A stretch of DNA of 64,000 nt from Temnothorax longispinosus (GCF_030848805.1 NC_092369.1:13801199-13865198); one strand, 5' to 3'; counted from the stretch's first letter, positions 23,053 through 36,900 are shown. Numbers and translations are program-made. The notes: a model not told the origin generated them from the letters alone.

Positions 23053-26000
23053 TATAGATATTACTGCACAATAATTCCATATTTATATATGCAGAACTAT
23101 ATACATAGACATATATAGGCAATGTTCCAATATACTCCAAATATATTAAAACAAGAAATACAAAACATCATTTACTTTTTCTCAACAGACATATATAAAA
23201 CATTTTTCCTCATCAAATAAAAATTTCGAGAGTATTGGTTTTTGACATTTTCAACGGTGTATGAAATATTATATATATTTACAGAGTACTTTGCTCAGAG
23301 TCATTCAGGAGGCCTCTACGAGTTTAGGGACCATCTCGCTAGTACGTATATCGGGCTAATGATTCGCAGGGGGAACTCTGATCGGGGAGAAGGCGCTACC
23401 GACGACTCGTGTCGGGCCGTGCGTCGGGCGTCGCGACGCAAATCGATACGCGGCGCAGGCGGCGTGTCGACGGTCGACGGCAGTGTTTGCAACGGCAGTG
23501 TTGTTTTCCTCGTACTGCGAAAATGTTACCGGGTCGTTCGTTTTTCACGGGCTGCCGCCGGGAGCGACTGGTATGGCCGCCATGCCCGCGGCGCGCTATC
23601 GCGGCGAGGGGATAGGGATCGCGCGAGATAAACCCCGCGCTTCCGACAACAAACGTATCGCGGATCGCGGATCTTTTTCATTCGGAAAGGCGCGTCGGAA
23701 CCGATCACCGCGTTCCGTGCGGCGCCGCCTCCCGCTCCGCCGAGAATCGATCCCCCGACCCCCAACGGCCCCAACGAAAAGACACGGCGCGCGAAACGCG
23801 ACAGGACGCGAGCTCGACGTTGGTGGTCCTGGTGTGCGCCGCATCCTCTGACAAGGAGGAACGTTAAGTCGCGAGGAGGATTCCGTTATACACATCTATA
23901 TCTATACACATAATTATAACAGGGAGATACGCGTCCGAGTGTGATGCTCGCAGCTCGCAGAAGTTTTAACATGGAATTAAAGATCGTGGCGGTCGTTCAT
24001 TGAGGTAGGTCGGCATCGAAACGAAGAGAGATACCACTTCTAACGAGAGACAAAGATACGATCGCTCTCCACGAGGAATTCCTTTATAATACCTATCCCT
24101 GAACATCTACATTATCCATTATGTAAATCCATAATATATAATGTACCGAGATTAAATCCCGACGGGACGTCGAAGTCGTTCGGTCGGACGCGGATCATCA
24201 GTATCATCACCCGTCGCCGCTGGTATCGTTACGTAAAAATTATTCGCGTGTTTGATTGCGTTCGCACTTGCGCTGCCGCCGACATATGCTGACGTGTTGT
24301 AAGGACGCGAGTGCGGACGACTGTTGACTCTGTGTCGCGCTGTGGCTGTGACGCCTGTGTGACAGACGATCGACGATCGACGGCGAAGCACGGCCAAGTG
24401 TGGGCGAAGAGGTGCGCCACGTCGCACGCCGCTGAATTAAACAGTAGGTAGTTCTCCTATTATCTCATCCTCCGAGTCGGACTCCACGTGTCGATAATCC
24501 TCAATCCTCGTCGTTCCATCGACGGCGATGCTCTCGATCCCCGCCAGCCCGACGATCCACGAAAGTTAATCGACGAGAACTGGCGCGCGCCCGATTTACT
24601 CCATCCCGGTGAAATCTGCAAGCAGAGAAGCGACGTTATCATTGGGAAGGTGCAGTATTTCACGGCGACTCCCTATCAACCAGGTGGGTGATTTATGCGC
24701 GACGCGATAAGAACGCCCGATAAGCGCCGCGGCTCTAATGATATTAATTCGCGCCCGACAAAGCGACGACGACACGCACATATGCGTCTATTTCTCTCAA
24801 GTCTTTCTCAACCGCGCGCTTTCTATATCTCTCCACATTTTTTTTCTCCTCTATTTGCAAAGTCCAAATAATAAAGATAGGCCGACCTCAACAAGAGTTT
24901 GATTAACGGGGTAAGAAAGTACGCATTGTTATAAATACATTTGAAAAGTTATCTCGCTATTTCATTGATGAAATATCTTTAATGAAATATATTATCTCTA
25001 TTTAATGAAGACTCTCGCTGACATCGCATCACATCAATATCGCAACTGCGCGCTACTTTGTCCTTTGTCGTTTGAAGGCCTGAGAATCTGTGAGAGTTAA
25101 CAGCTAGATTTTCCCTTTTATTCCGATCTCGTTTCCTGTTTGTGAGCATCGTTAATTATAGTTGAGAGAAACGAGTTATTAGTAATTAAAATAGATACAT
25201 GCATGCAGGTGTATCCTCTCGAGACGACCGGTTTCGCACGATACGCGTGTCCAAGAATAAGCTTTATAAATCGCGTATATTGCGCTTCCCTCCGCGCTAC
25301 GCGACGCGACGTCATTTGGCTCGTGTTCGTCGATCGCACTTATCTATGCATATCGCGTTGGCCCCACGTGCAGCGCATATGTGTCGACAGCGTATAACGG
25401 CCGAATACAGTGATAATGAGCACGCACGCGTACAAGTGCGGACCCGGACGAGCTGCGTCGCTGGTAGATACGCGAGACCGCGGCATCTCGTCGGCGTATA
25501 TTAATTAACTATCGAGTATTTTTCCCCGCCTCGTTGATATCAAAGATAAATCAGTTTGTTCCAAGTATAATGTAATGTCATTTCTTTGAGTTCGACATAT
25601 ACTCGAACGTGAAATCGTTACTTGGATCCCTGATATGCCAAGGCGAACATCTTCGTCGAAAGTTGCATTCGTGTAACGCGCGAAATAATAAAATATTGCG
25701 CTCACATGTATAATATCATACGCCCGAGACAAATTTCTGGCATGCGACTCGGAGCCACGCTCTTCTCAGCGAAAATCTCATGCGTCGTAGGATGTCATCC
25801 ATCATTCGTCAAGACTTGCTCACGTCGCAACATTGAGTGGACTTAGCAAGTAGGTGGCTCAAACAAACGTTCTCCCTGTCGGAGTTAATAACATAGACAT
25901 TAAGTTTTGTCATTTACTTGTAAACTTCGTTCAGGATCTAAACTTCTCTAAACGCCGGCCGAGGAAAAATCGACTCCGAAACGCTTCCGACGTATTTCTC

Positions 26001-26625
26001 TCCCTCTCAGTCTGTGTGGTAAAAGTATAATATGTAAAATAAATTTCCGAGTAGGTAAAATATATTTTTCCTGAGGCGAGAGGTGCTCTCTCTTGTGTGT
26101 AAAAACGAGTAAAGACAAAACGCTAATGTCTGCCGATGACGGCCGCTGGCCGCTGGCCGCTGCTGTACGCCCCGTACGGTCGCGTTTCAAAAATAACTAA
26201 CGGCGAGAAAATAGAGAACTGCGAAAACGCGAGTCACGGGAGTCACCCCGCCGCGCGCGGCCGGCGGCCGTGACTGTCGGCGACCGTGGCGGTCGCGAGG
26301 TTGACGCGTGCACGTGCATACACGAGGACGCCTGTGTCGCGCGCTTGTATCTTTGTTGTGTATCTCCGTGTTCGGAAAATGTATACGGGTCTACGCGCGC
26401 GCTACGAAACCGTGTACGCGGTTTCGGATCGATAAATCGTACATGTATGCGGTCGCGGCCGCAACAAAGCGCCGACGCGTTTCGCAAAATGTACATACCT
26501 AATTATAGCTACGTAGTACCGCGAAAATCCCCGGAAATCGAATACCCCGCAACGTTAACATGTGCGAATGCGTGTTCAAAAGGACCGCAACGTTGTCGCC
26601 GTAGGGACGGAGCAGGAGTACACGT
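22715..26625. other. Mostly non-coding; CpG-rich blocks, possible 5' UTR exons
   Basis: This contains a TA array at 23004-23046 and CpG-rich blocks near 23380-23830 and 24150-24690. A good donor-like GTGGGT follows CAACCAG at 24683, so the 24450-24683 segment might be a non-coding first exon of the SV2-like gene. It lacks an in-frame ATG and is not supported as coding. Another CpG-rich block lies at 26140-26470. Confidence 0.45.
23004..23046. repeat. TA dinucleotide microsatellite
   Basis: About 21 uninterrupted TA units downstream of RNF113. Confidence 0.95.
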
Positions 26626-27406
26626 TTAAGGAGGTTCTACAGATAATGGATGTATTTAAAAATTGGAAAAAACTTTATGGACGTATAAATTGAGATGCGA
26701 GAAAAGTGCTCGAAAAATTTTAGCATCGGTTACCGTGTAAAAATTTGCAAAAATGAATTTTGAAATCACAGTTTTTAATATAAGCTACATATGGCAGAGG
26801 GGCTCTTGGAGACAGGAAACGAGATATTAATTATATAAAGGCGACCTACCAGAGATTCAAAAAACGGAGCTCTTATAGATCTTAATCTAAGCTTTTCAGA
26901 AATATCGAGAAAAACAAGGGTTATCGCGTAAAATTTTGTGATATTGGCTATTGAAACAGGCCATATCACAGTTCACGTAGCGTGCTTCGAATAACAAGGG
27001 AGATTTGGCAATGTCGCAGCGACTGCACCCGCGCGAAAAGTGTACAGCCAGTACAGCACCACAGTATGACAGCACCTCAAACTTAAGCACCTAACGTTTA
27101 CAAGCGCTTACGGAGAAGTACTCGCTCTAGAATTATGTGAAATTGTGAAATAACCACGGTCATATATGAGCAGAACTGTCAAGTTCGCGACGTTACCACA
27201 TTTTCTTCCATTATAAGCCGCCAGAGTCAAAGGAGCACTTACACGATATTTTTAATTATTCCTCGCTTCGACTAATATGGGTATGATATAAGCTCTAACG
27301 TCATCAAAATTCACGAAAATATTTTATGAATACTTAGAATCGATGAATTTGAAGATTTTCTCTTCATCTCTCAACTGACTAGAGAGTACCTGTAGAACCT
27401 CCTTAA
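26626..27406. mobile_element. TTAA-bounded element with 17-bp inverted termini
   Basis: The left end reads TTAAGGAGGTTCTACAG at 26626-26642 and the right end is its exact reverse complement at 27390-27406. The ~780-bp interior has no coding capacity. TTAA at both edges would fit a TTAA target duplication, as made by piggyBac-type transposases, but the termini begin GGAGG rather than the usual CCC. Family assignment is open. Confidence 0.7.
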
Positions 27407-29230
27407 GTTGCCTTTTTTTGCAACTTTCTTTGTCGTAGTAGAGCAACTTTCTTTTTGTTCTTGAGCATTCGGGAACCGTTGACGTAATACCGCACCTTTT
27501 CTCGAGATAAGGGCGAGCATTCGTTGTCCTGCGGCCAGCAAAGCATTAATGAAGAAGAACTACCTGCAACATGCATTAATTTTTACCGTACGTTTGCCTC
27601 TTATTATATTAGATTTTCTCTAACGTTAGAGAAGCTCTATATGTTATTTATTGCAAATTCGCGAATCCTCTATCTATTTCTACATATCTTGCACGTTTCA
27701 CGATAAATCTCTAATCCCGTAATATCAGACGTTTCATCAACGTCTGGGTGTATGTACTTGAAAGCCGTAACGTTCAATGCAGATCAATGACGTAGTATAT
27801 ATATAAGGACACGCGAAAGGAGAACCTACGCGCGTTGCCGGCATCCAGGTCTTGCATCACGTCCGGGACGTTGTCAGCCTTGAGTAGGACGCACGACCTC
27901 CGCGTCAATGCGTGTTTCAAATTTTCAATGCGGACTCACAAACGCTGACGTATTGTAGCCACGAAAGTAAATGCACGCGAAAGCTGCTCCGGTTACTTTG
28001 TGACGGCTGAGTAAGGTCAACGATAAGGCTGTAGATCCGGCGTGGAATGCGCGAGTCGAAGGATTGCCAGATTGCCGATTGCCAAGAACACGTTTGTACA
28101 ACGTACCTGTAAAAAGAAATTACATTGCATAAAATTGTTTACAAGACGACGTAAAATCTTTTTATATAGCGATACAGCGTAATCTTTCAGCGTGCCGATC
28201 AGCTCGTGTAGAGCTCCGCGTACTGCCGCGCGATATGTAAATGTAACGTGAGTTTCTCTTCCACAGCCTTAAATATGCAAATGTTCATTTTATCGTCGGC
28301 CCGCGACCGCGGGGACGAACGAAAGTCGGGAATGTTGAATGTTGAATATTTCACTTGTCACTATGACGAATATCGTGCACAATGAACCTTGGTCAGTGAA
28401 CCGCGCTTATAGACAGAGCCGTGACGCATGCCTTTCCAAGCACGTGTGCATTGCACGATAAACTGGACGGCTACAATGCACAATGCAAGCATTATTAAGA
28501 CATATCTACGTACGGTATTATAAAGATTTTTAACGCAGGTCCAACAAGATACACGTGTAACATACGTATTAAATATATTTCCCGAGGATCTTTACGTTCT
28601 TTACGCTCCGTCGCGACGCAAAGTGCCGTACGTTTAATGTTATATCGATATAGCGATAGCGTCAGTCAAACGAAGCGTCGCGAAAGCAAATAAAACCATA
28701 AAAAGCAGCCGCGAAAGTCGTGATGACGCGCGCCGTATATAGAACGGGCTCTCTGTGCCTCTATCGAGGAAAACGTAGCCTTATTCCCGCAAACTGCTCG
28801 CCGCTTCTCATTTCGCTCTCCGCTCCACTTCCGGCTTTGTGTCTTTCGTACGTCAATATTGACTCAACGTTCCCACCTTTATCTCTCAGCTCGCATTTTA
28901 TCTTATCTACATTAATACAGGGCGCAACATACCGGGAGGCAACCTATCTTTCTGCCATCATTGTAGACATTACGCGCCATCAAGTTCAGTTCGCCGCAAG
29001 AGTACCTATATAGAACCGAGATAGAATAACACATTATATACAGCAGAATCGCAATAGCCATTTGTCCCACGAGATACGGAAGGTGGATACAGTACCGGTA
29101 GGATACAGTCAGTCAGAGGATGGGATTAACAAAGGCATTCGTTCGTCCAGCTCCCGGTCGATCGTTGGTCCCGTTGTCTCATTCAGTCTCATTATCCGTT
29201 AATCTGTCTTTCAGATGATTTCTGGCAGTG
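27407..29230. other. Upstream region of the SV2-like gene
   Basis: No conserved coding exon. The stretch probably includes promoter or leader exons of the SV2-like gene. A pyrimidine-rich acceptor ending CTTTCAG lies at 29208-29214, so the first coding exon is preceded by at least one 5' UTR intron. Confidence 0.5.
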
Positions 29231-32200
29231 ATGCCCTCATCGGAGGAGGAAAGCCAGTGGCTCGTTGGCAGCGGCGGCGGCCTCGCACCCTCCGGCGGCA
29301 GCGCGACGAAAACGGGCGCCGGAGAGCGCGCCGCGAACACTAGGTCCGGTCTCTACACCGAGGAGATGACGACGCAGCCGACGAACGTTTCTACGGCCGG
29401 CGTCAACTCGGCCTCGGCCGACTCCGCGGAGCACGACCTCATCGACTCCACCGCGGACGCGACCCTCCTGGCGCAGTTTCACGAGGACGCCATCAAGCAG
29501 GTAACTCCCCACGGATGCGTGGCTTGTCCGCCGAGTTCGAGGCTTCGAGGTTCGAGGGACCATCGAGCGAAGACCATATGTTTTTTTTTCTATTTTTCTT
29601 TTTAAATCGCAATCCGGCAATCCTATCCGACAAGAAATGAGATTAGGATCTATTTAGAAATGGGAAAGAGCACGTTTTATTATCAATGTCGCGCTAATGA
29701 CGTCTTTGAAACTCATAAAGGGCAAGATCGGCAAGATTATCGACTGACGTCCCTACCTCATCATTTGCCTCCTCTCGTCGCAATCACGGCATATTCCGCG
29801 TATTTTCCTGACATACGTGACGCATCATTATCTCTGCATTCGCGACAGCGGACAGCGGCCATGAGTCATTTTGAACGTGATAGATATCGACCGCTGAATC
29901 GCGATCGAGACGCGTGTCCAAGTATCGATCATGCTGCTCGAGCGTCACGCGTCACCGTGGTCGATCGTGCGGGATGTGCTCAATGCTCATTGCTGTTGCT
30001 CCAATGTCCGATGCTGGGCCTGGGCCTGGGCGGAACGAAAACATAACCTAGGCGAAATGGCGTCTGGCGTCGTCGTCGTTTGCCCGAAGTGAATGATCCG
30101 TCCTCGCGGGCCGGAACCTTTTTCTCCCTGCAAAAATGGACCAAGTCCTGGACGAGTCGATCGTCAAGGCGAAATACGTACCGCGCCAAGTACCAGGCTA
30201 CTTGAAGGATTTCCCAGTAAATGTTCTTTTACTTGTTGACGTTACGCGTCGGAGGTCGGAGGTCGGAGGTCGGAGGTTACACCTCGGGCTGCGAGCCTGC
30301 GAGAAAAAAAATTAATGCACGCCTTAAACGATATTTTATTAAGATCGCTCGTATTATGATATATCGTTTATTCGTTTATTCGTACTCATCAAGGTAGTGA
30401 AAGGGGTGCTCTGTTCAATTAACACTTAAGGACTAAGGACGCGTGTTTGCGCTAATTCTATGTTTTCTACTAATGCACGTTTGATGAACGTTAATTTTAT
30501 ATTGTTACATATAATAAGACTTGTGTAAAAATATTCGGCATCAACGAGTGGGATGTAATGTTGCAGGCTGGCGTTGGGTATTTCCAAATATTCGCTGCTT
30601 TCTGCACGGGCTTGAGTCTGGCAGCCGATACCGTCGAAATTTTTGTTGTACCTTATATACTGCCGAGCGCAGAGGTTGAGCTTTGCATCAAGGACAGCGA
30701 GAAGGGATGGCTCGGTGAGTTTGCTTCTGTGTAAATGTGTTTTGGGATGTTAAACGACATGATTTTTTCCTTTTAGGAAACATTACTCTTGTCGGCCTCG
30801 CCCTGGGTGGATTATTCTGGGGTGGTCTTGGCGATAGACTAGGACGACGCAGGTCCCTGCTCTCAGCCATGTCCGTGCACGCTCTGTTCAGCGGTGTCGC
30901 GACATTCATGCCCACTTATGGCACTTTTATGACAGCTAGATTTTGCTCGGCTCTTGGGTAATTTTTTTTATCCCCCATTGTCGATTTAAATACACATGTA
31001 ATTTAGCATTTGTTGAAGCAGGAACTAAAGCAGTTATATAAAATATCGTTGTTATTTATTAAGATTTAATTTTTTGTATTACAGAGTAGGAGGAGCTCTA
31101 CCACTGGCATTCGTATATCTCGCCGAATGCTGCCCACGTTTAAGCAGAGGTCGCTGGACAGGTATACTCGTGGTAGCGTGTGCACTTGGTGGTGTTTACG
31201 CAGCGCTCTTGGCTTGGGCAGTGGTACCCACGACGGGAGAAATGGTTGTCCTGGAGAATAAGGAACACTTCAGCGCTTGGCATCGTTTCTTGTTGTTATG
31301 TTGTCTGCCGGCGTTGTGCTCCACTATCGGACTTATCTTTCTACCGGAAAGCCCAAGGTATCTTATAGAGGCCGGTCGAGATGTGGAGGCAATGATGGTC
31401 TATCAGGTAAACGTGTGTAACATAAACGATGATAAAATTAAATTCTCAGTATCTAATATCCAACGTTTTCCATACGTTAATGTCTTAGAGGATATATAAG
31501 AAAAATAACGCCCGAAAAGGTGCAACAGGTGCTCAATATCAGCTCTCTGAACTTGAACTTCCGACTAAAAGACCTCGCGGCTTGGCGCCGCCATCTCCTA
31601 GCAATCATACTAGTGTTTTGGCGGACATAATATATTCGATCGAAATGGTAAATATTCCAGGAAGATATCACCACGTGAAGATATCTTAACTGTAAGAGTT
31701 AATAAATTATTCTTTATTTGCAGTTCTGGAATTCTTTCCTGGAATTATTTGTAACGCCTCATTTACGTGTGACTTTGGTACTGTTAATTATCTGGACCGC
31801 TGCTTCATTCAGGTAAGTTTCGAGTTAGTTTCTAGGTACGTACTATTTAACTACTAATTATACGAATGTCGTGAACTTGGCTTATTTTTATTATATTTAG
31901 TCTTTATGGTCTTATGGTATGGTGTCCCGAATATCTGAAACTTTTGCGAGCGAGGGAATATGAAAGTCATACTAAACTCATTGTTGATGAAACATACAAT
32001 GGTACAACGTTTACTGGTTCTTGGGAAAATCGTCAGTACAAAGACTCGACATTTTTGAACTGCAGGTACAGACAGACCAGTTGAGATAAACCAGTGAAAA
32101 ACGATCAAGTATTTTCCTATAAATATAATTTTTTTATGTTTACAGATTTACTAAAATGGTATTCAGCCATGTCGATTTTGACAATTGTACCTTCCAATCG

Positions 32201-33070
32201 GTGGAGTTCAGTAGCATTAAGTCTAGCAAAACCTACTTTAGAGACAGTGTTATTGTACATTCCAAGTAAGTAACGTCGTTTAAACAATACTAAAATTTTT
32301 TATATTCATTAATATAATTGGACGTGTACATACTTTGTTACAGATTTATTGACACAGATTTATCTGCACAAGTTTTCACCAGATGTAAATTGGAGAATAA
32401 CACGGAGCTGAGTTTAAGCGGGTCTTGCCCGACTCTCGATCTCGATTATAACATCTATATCGAAGAAGCGTTGCATGCTCACCTCGTTGCTCAATTGGCT
32501 TTCGTGCCTGCTGCCGCGCTGACAGGATTGGCACTTACCGTTCTCCAGCGGCCAAAACTAATTGGTTAGTTAATAAATTTCGTTGCAGGTAGCAAGCAGA
32601 TTTTAAGTATAACTTTAACTAACGCTTTTTCTTTTACCATTAGGTCTCTCGCTTTTCCTCTCTTCCGTTGCTGCGTTATGTCTGATATTATTTCGCCAAA
32701 ACAGTTCGGCAATTCTTGGTTTTGAAGGTGGCTTCACAGCCCTTTTCGCCGTTGGGTGGACATCGTTAACTTTGGTGACAGTCGAGAGCTTCCCCACACA
32801 CTTAAGGTAAAGAAGTAAAAATCTTCAGGATATTACAGAAACGAAAATCCAAGTTATTTTGAATGAAAGCATTTTGTTAATGTCTATAGATGTACCGGTT
32901 TTGGACTCATAGCAGCAGCTATAAGAATATCAGGTCTGATAGGAACCACGACATATCAGACATTAGTGGGTATGCCTTTAATCGCGCCCGCACTATTGAC
33001 TGCGCTGGCACTATTGATCGCTAGCGTTATAACTTTTAAATTGCCTCATACTCACACTGTCTTCTTGTAA
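29231..33070 (+). CDS. SV2-like major facilitator superfamily transporter, 11 coding exons
   Basis: Synaptic-vesicle-glycoprotein-2-like transporter of the MFS sugar-transporter type; the substrate is unknown. Exons are 29231-29500, 30567-30714, 30777-30957, 31085-31406, 31489-31647, 31724-31812, 31901-32065, 32146-32265, 32344-32564, 32644-32806 and 32890-33070; total 672 aa. The N-terminal 90 aa are Ser/Thr/Gly-rich and cytosolic, ending FHEDAIKQ. Membrane segments follow. MFS motif A is GGLGDRLGRRR (about 155-165), and PESPRYLIEAGR lies near 287. A long loop between the seventh and eighth segments (about 400-520) shows the pentapeptide-like FxxxxFxxCxF pattern seen in the SV2 luminal domain. 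The protein ends HTHTVFL. All introns are GT-AG. The coding exon is entered from an acceptor at 29214, so the ATG at 29231 is the likely start. An alternative first exon at 30136 is listed separately. Confidence 0.92.
30136..30216 (+). CDS. Alternative first coding exon of the SV2-like gene
   Basis: ATG in good context (CAAAAATGG) opens 27 codons, MDQVLDESIVKAKYVPRQVP followed by GYLKDFP, then meets a GTAAAT donor in phase 0. That phase matches the acceptor at 30566 exactly, so the exon would replace the 90-aa N-terminus and give a 609-aa isoform. No acceptor directly precedes it, which suits a first exon with its own promoter in the preceding CpG-rich sequence. It is inferred from frame and splice signals only. 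Confidence 0.5.
30247..30277. repeat. Short GGAGGTC tandem repeat
   Basis: About four copies of the heptamer GGAGGTC in the intron after the alternative first exon. Confidence 0.85.
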
Positions 33071-33806
33071 ACTTTTCCATCGGTAGAAAAGAATATCAAC
33101 AACGCATATCTAAAGCTAAAAATTCGTTGTTGCATACGAAACAATCTTATACAGTACTTTGTCATCTGATGAGTGAATTCTAGAAAGAATAATCTCGAAT
33201 GCGTCAGAGACATGGTGGAGGCATGCTATTCTTTATTCTTAGGATTTATTCGGGAAAAAAAAAACAACAAAATAACCGATGTTCAAGACATGTCAATAAT
33301 TTATTGATCAAAAGAAGAAAATTTTTTAGAATGAGACTGTACAAAGGGACATATCCTAAGTAATAATGAAGCACTGTTGTCTTTGGAGGCACTTGGATAT
33401 TTGAAGCGCACAGAACGACTCACGGCGACTTTTGTTCTGCTTGCCAACGCAGAATAACTTGAAGTTGGATCAAAGCACTCTTGTATCCTCTTATTGCTTA
33501 TGGAACCTCATCGAGTATCGCCACATGCGAACGATGCTAATATTCGATAGGAATAAAATGGAAAGAGAAGAGATTTCAAGATCGGCTGACACACACGGAT
33601 GTTTCCGTGCGCAAAATAATCACTCTGAAACTAACTAATAATCACTCTGCTATTTTATTTTTGACTATATATAAACCGTTATGCAAGTATATTGAGCAAA
33701 GGACACACGCATATGTGCAACTATTTTAATAAGGCTTATGCCATGAAAAGTGTCAATTTTAATAGAGGAGGCACAGCCATCCGTAATAATATATATATAT
33801 ATATTC

Positions 33807-33918
33807 TATCAAACTGCTTTGCCGATATATCTTTCTAATTAATGTTTCTTAATATATACGATATCGTATATATTAAGAAACATTAATTAGAAAGATATAT
33901 CGGCAAAGCAGTTTGATA
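33807..33918. repeat. Perfect 112-bp palindrome, no spacer
   Basis: The two 56-nt arms, 33807-33862 and 33863-33918, are exact reverse complements; I checked every base. The centre reads TACGATATCGTA. It sits about 740 nt beyond the SV2-like stop and could be in its 3' UTR. Transcribed, it would form an uninterrupted hairpin. Confidence 0.97.
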
Positions 33919-36900
33919 TCTCAATTATTATCGTAACGCTTATAGAATACATAGCTGTTCTTACTTTCGATTTATAGATTGAATAATATCCATGCATGAT
34001 GTGGAACTTGGATATATTCCGATATAGTTTGCGGAAGGTACCTATATTCGCTCAGATTTAATCACACAAGACTTTACATATGATATCTACAGATACAGAC
34101 CGATTATGATGATACAATAAATCATTTTATATGTTTCTGTGCAAGAAGAGAAATGATCACTTCACTCATGCGTAAGAAACATTTCTATGAAGGAAAAGTA
34201 ATGAAGCAATCGTAAATTCAGTACTTCCGCTTTTTACCGATTTATTAGCATGCATTAGAAATACTAACTAGACGCTAGAATGCCGCTAATTCGATAAATG
34301 GGAAAGAAAGAGAAACAGGGACATGATTCACGTAATGTAAACGCTGCCGTATGAAATCTCATATCCTAGACGAAGACTTTTGAACGAGAAAAAAGATGGA
34401 GATCAGCTTCATAGCGCAAAAGCCCAAGAGATTATCATCTTCAACGTTAATCGTTTTCAAGCTTATGATACGATCAATTATATAAAATATATATAATATA
34501 TATATGAATGTGTGTGTCTCTGACTCTCTAGTGATATGTATATTAAAACGTAGAACGTTATTTTCTACAAGAATCAGGATCACACGTCTTAACGTAAATA
34601 TATATAATAATATATACAAAATGTAATATCTGTGTAATTCACTCGGAGAAACTTTGCTAAAGTTTTATCGTCGCTGACGACAGACAATGGATGACACTAG
34701 CAAGCTGGAAAGAATGTGAAGAAGAGTTTCTCTTGAAAAAGAGAGGAAACTTATTTCTAGGCAATAAAAGGATCTAAGAAAGATTGGCGATAACGTCTCG
34801 CCTACCAGAAAATACACACGTACACGTCGTGGAGTCTCCGAGGAGTTCATCAAGATGAGGAGGATGTCGGCAGATTTAATAGGATAAATGTTTACGTCCT
34901 ATCACGCGGTTAGTGAGTTTTTTTCATATCAGACTGTTGACGATCGATATATATGTACACAAGAGATTAATATCCGAGGGCCGAGGTTTACGAACGTCTC
35001 GTTGGAGAAATAGAAAGAGATCATTGCGATGACCAACACACGGGCAACACATAAACGTCATTACACATTCCAGTGATTGTCCTAAGGATGATTTCGTCTT
35101 CTTCAATGAAAATTCTGATGAAAATCGTTCGTTTGTGCTTAGGGAAATCGCAATTCGTCGTAAACTTGGACGTGGAGCGAGTTGTATCGGTGCCGCAATT
35201 GCGACTGCATCAATTTTTGTGATATCGAGTCACGAGGATTACAATATGAGCAAGAGATTTCCATTGGACCACGAAATTTAAGCATGCCTACAAAACTCAT
35301 CGTCGGGACCATGCGACGTTCTTGTTAGCTTCTTTTCCCATTGGAAATTAGCCAAAGTATAATAATGTTGAGTGTCAATACCGATGCCGGCACACATACA
35401 GCTCCACGTAATTGATTCTGCTACAACATTCAAGTCTATCACCGCACCCGTAGATATATATGTATAATATACTATACATTTTACTTGACATATCACATTT
35501 TTTGAGCAAGCAAGATCTAGATTTGTAGGCCTTAGTCGGACTATTGACTAGGACACACGTAAAAAAAAAAAAAAAAAAAAAACGTAAAGACGGTCTCGTG
35601 TGTGAGATGATTCTCGAGTAAAGTAGACTGATCGAGTTGGAGGATCTGCCGAGGCACTATTTTCCTATCTTACGTTTCTTTAGCGAGTTAGGTTTAGCCG
35701 ATATATAGCGTATGTACATTTTTGTTTTACACAACGAGATTATCAACTGATTAAGTGATAAAGAGGAGATGCAATACTCGTACAATCTGGTCAAACGTGC
35801 ATTTTACTAATACTAAATATAATTACTCGCGACTAATATTAAATGTAATTATTTATTGTCATCACCGAGAATATTGTATACATATCACGCTATTCAGACT
35901 GGAATTAACGATCAGTTGGTAATCACTGTGTCACAGAGAGACTGCTTCTCATTGTTAAAATTAAAAGGATTTAATTAGTTAAGATCTTTTACATAGCCGA
36001 CATTGTACAATATATCATTTCTACTTTAGAGTTTACGTTTGGTCACACATTCGACTGATCGCGCATAGTTTTTAATCCTTACGATACAGGGGGATAGAAG
36101 CGACACTTCGAGGCGAGATTTTTACGCGAGAGAGATTCTAAGGTATATACAAGTAAGTGAGAAATAATGTCTTTTAAAAACTGTTGTGAAATTCTTATAT
36201 CTATCGAAATTAATTAAAATATTTATAGAATAATTTTTGACAAGCATGAAGCTACACAGCAATATTTATTGTATATTATCGGTCTTGTCGAAGAATTATG
36301 TTGGACAAATATCAGAAAGAACACTTCATCGATATATTATCATTATCAATATATTATAATTATTAATATATTATCATTATTAATATATTATCAATATTCG
36401 CATACGAATAGAATAGGAGAATCAATTTTGCACTCTTTTTTTCCTCTCGAATTTTTGTCATTCGAAGGTTCGTACAATTACATGTAAATATTTTAAAATT
36501 TTAATTTACGAAAAACCGTACTGTGTTTGAAAGCGATTGATAGACGTATATCTTCCAAAATTACATGGCATAAAACGAATTTTATTTATATAATTGAAAT
36601 TAACGTTGCATCTTTTCTGGCCTGCTACGTTGTACATTCATAGAATGCAGATATTGCTTTCTACACTGAGCTTTTGAAAATGCTGCGAAGCCTTTTATCG
36701 TAATAATTAAAACAGATTTTTTTTAGCGTCAAGTTATTTTATATTTCGGAAAATAATTCAAGAGAGGATATGCATCATTTTTAGGATACAGCTCGAGAAG
36801 ACGTGCACGTAGCGCTCGACACCACGTAGGGAAGCAACTAATTTATTTACATTGCTGGAGGAAACCCGTATTTAATGCGAGTCGTTCTATTATTCGTCGG

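Noticed and set aside
24452..24683. Possible coding exon ending at a GTGGGT donor
   Set aside because: No in-frame ATG, a stop at 24449-24451 and no convincing acceptor inside the frame; at most a 5' UTR exon.
29660..30046. 128-codon ORF in the first SV2-like intron
   Set aside because: No family resemblance and no compatible splice signals; treated as intronic.
35562..35582. Poly-A run as a possible retrogene or LINE tail
   Set aside because: No element body or target duplication recognisable upstream; simple homopolymer.
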